Assembly: GCF_002091715.1 (NCBI RefSeq)
Contig: NZ_BDAG01000012.1
Location: forward strand, 62,001-126,000
Origin: Pseudomonas migulae NBRC 103157
Lineage (GTDB): Bacteria; Pseudomonadota; Gammaproteobacteria; Pseudomonadales; Pseudomonadaceae
Direction of reading: 5' to 3'
DNA length: 64,000 nt
Below are positions 63,150-64,000 of this stretch, one piece after another. The notes beneath the pieces are model-generated. The model saw only the letters and a list, made by a program, of their open reading frames with translations, ran no database searches and was not told the origin of the DNA. The stretch's first letter is position 1. Each line of letters starts with the position of its first letter. The translations under genes were made by a program, and so were the position numbers.

Positions 63150-64000
63150 TGCAACGGAATGCAAGCACTCTCTATCCCATCCTGCTGGTTCACGGCTTGT
63201 TCGGTTTCGACCGGATCGGCCCGTTTGAACTCTTCCAGGACATCAGGCAAGCACTGCGCAGCGACGGCGCCAGGGTGTTCATACCTCACCTGTCGGCTAC
63301 CCATACCAACGAAGCACGCGGCAAACAGCTTCTGGCACAGATCGAACGAGTGCTGGAAGGTACCGGTGCAGAGAAGGTCAACCTGATCGGACACAGCCAG
63401 GGCGCACTGGCCGCACGTTATGCCGCAGCGATAGCGCCGCAATTCGTAGCGTCGGTGACGTCGGTCAGCGGACCGAATCACGGCTCGGAACTGGCGGATT
63501 TCCTGCGAAAGGCACTGACGCCCGGTCGCCTCCCGGAACGGGCCGCCGAAGCGGTCGTCACCTTGTTCGCCGATTTCCTGTCTTTGCTGAGTGGCAACCC
63601 GCACCTGCCGCAGAACGCTATCGCCGCGTTGAATGCGCTGACCACTGAAGGTGTCTACGCATTTAATGAGAAATACCCTCAGGGCCTGCCAAAAACCTGG
63701 GGTGGCAAGGGTCGCGAGCTGGTCAACGGGGTTCGCTACTATTCCTGGAGCGGCACGTTGCAGGGGACCGTTATCGATGAAGGGCTCAATGCACTTGATC
63801 CGCTGAACGGGTTCTCACTGGCCTTTTCTCGGTATTTCACTACCGAAGCCGATCAGAACGACGGCATGGTCGGACGCTTCAGCTCCCATTTGGGCAAAGT
63901 GATCCGTTCCGACTACCCGCTCGATCATCTGGACAGCATCAACCAGACAGCCGGTCGCGTCCGCACTGGCGTCGACCCGATTGATTTGTATGTGCAACAC
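63150..64000 (+). CDS. triacylglycerol lipase, P. fragi type (3' end outside window)
   Basis: The 283 visible residues have no signal peptide and open with Y-P-I-L-L-V-H-G-L-F-G-F-D, the oxyanion-hole region of family I lipases. The nucleophile elbow is G-H-S-Q-G. Then follow S-V-S-G-P-N-H-G-S-E, the catalytic aspartate region N-D-G-M-V-G-R-F-S-S-H-L-G and the histidine in Y-P-L-D-H-L-D. Relatives have about 280-295 residues, so only a few C-terminal residues are cut. AAAAGG precedes the ATG. The enzyme hydrolyses fats after export by a route not seen here. Confidence 0.93.

Overview
The window looks like chromosome of a Pseudomonas of the fluorescens group. The main reasons are the gene string gacA-uvrC-pgsA followed by tRNA-Gly, the TTG start of gacA, two REP-type palindromic pairs, an OprD-family porin, a P. 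fragi-type lipase and prophage scraps typical of this genus. All calls come from reading the sequence; no database search was run.

Layout. 1-7131: end of an aldo/keto reductase, then a minus-strand group with a chemoreceptor, a DUF3237 protein, a polyamine-type binding protein, an outer-membrane barrel and a serine hydrolase. 7433-9340: a decayed prophage (two tiny cysteine proteins, an Excalibur protein, a frameshifted gene and an integrase tail) beside tRNA-Leu and tRNA-Cys. 9581-14508: a CBS protein, assimilatory nitrite reductase nirBD with a sigma-54 promoter and a leader terminator, and a membrane acyltransferase-like protein. 14793-21861: a dipeptidase, an OprD porin, RidA, a creatininase-family enzyme, an MFS transporter and a LysR regulator. 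22223-27073: a copper cluster around a CopA-type ATPase, with a perfect Anr/FNR box upstream. 27662-32887: a catabolic set with an amino-acid-type ABC importer whose permease and ATPase are fused.

32905-39333 is an aldoxime-nitrile-amide pathway: AraC regulator, outer-membrane protein, aldoxime dehydratase, nitrile hydratase alpha and beta, amidase. 40399-46353 is a complete seven-gene Nit1C nitrilase cluster, of the kind linked to cyanide and nitrile assimilation in other pseudomonads. Its divergent sigma-54 activator (46597-48504) is followed by a two-gene operon for an LnmK-like hot-dog protein and a one-chain methylmalonyl-CoA mutase. Two inverted copies of a roughly 50-bp operator flank the activator gene, and each lies about 100 bp from a -24/-12 promoter. 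The Nit1C cluster and the mutase operon are therefore probably one regulon. This is the most novel system seen here. A TonB receptor with a DUF4198 partner follows.

A degraded copy of the tRNA-Gly 3' end with its terminator lies at 39806-39895. The intact tRNA-Gly (56695-56770) carries the 18-bp ICEclc-type attachment core. The block 39.9-56.7 kb is thus probably an old island, and the whole 9.4-56.6 kb stretch now separates tRNA-Gly from tRNA-Cys and tRNA-Leu.

56833-64000 is core genome: pgsA, uvrC, gacA, a GNAT protein, a C-N hydrolase, a DAHP synthase preceded by two aromatic-rich leader peptides and an intrinsic terminator, and a lipase cut by the window end. Nitrogen scavenging recurs throughout: nitrite reductase, nitrile hydratase/amidase, nitrilase.
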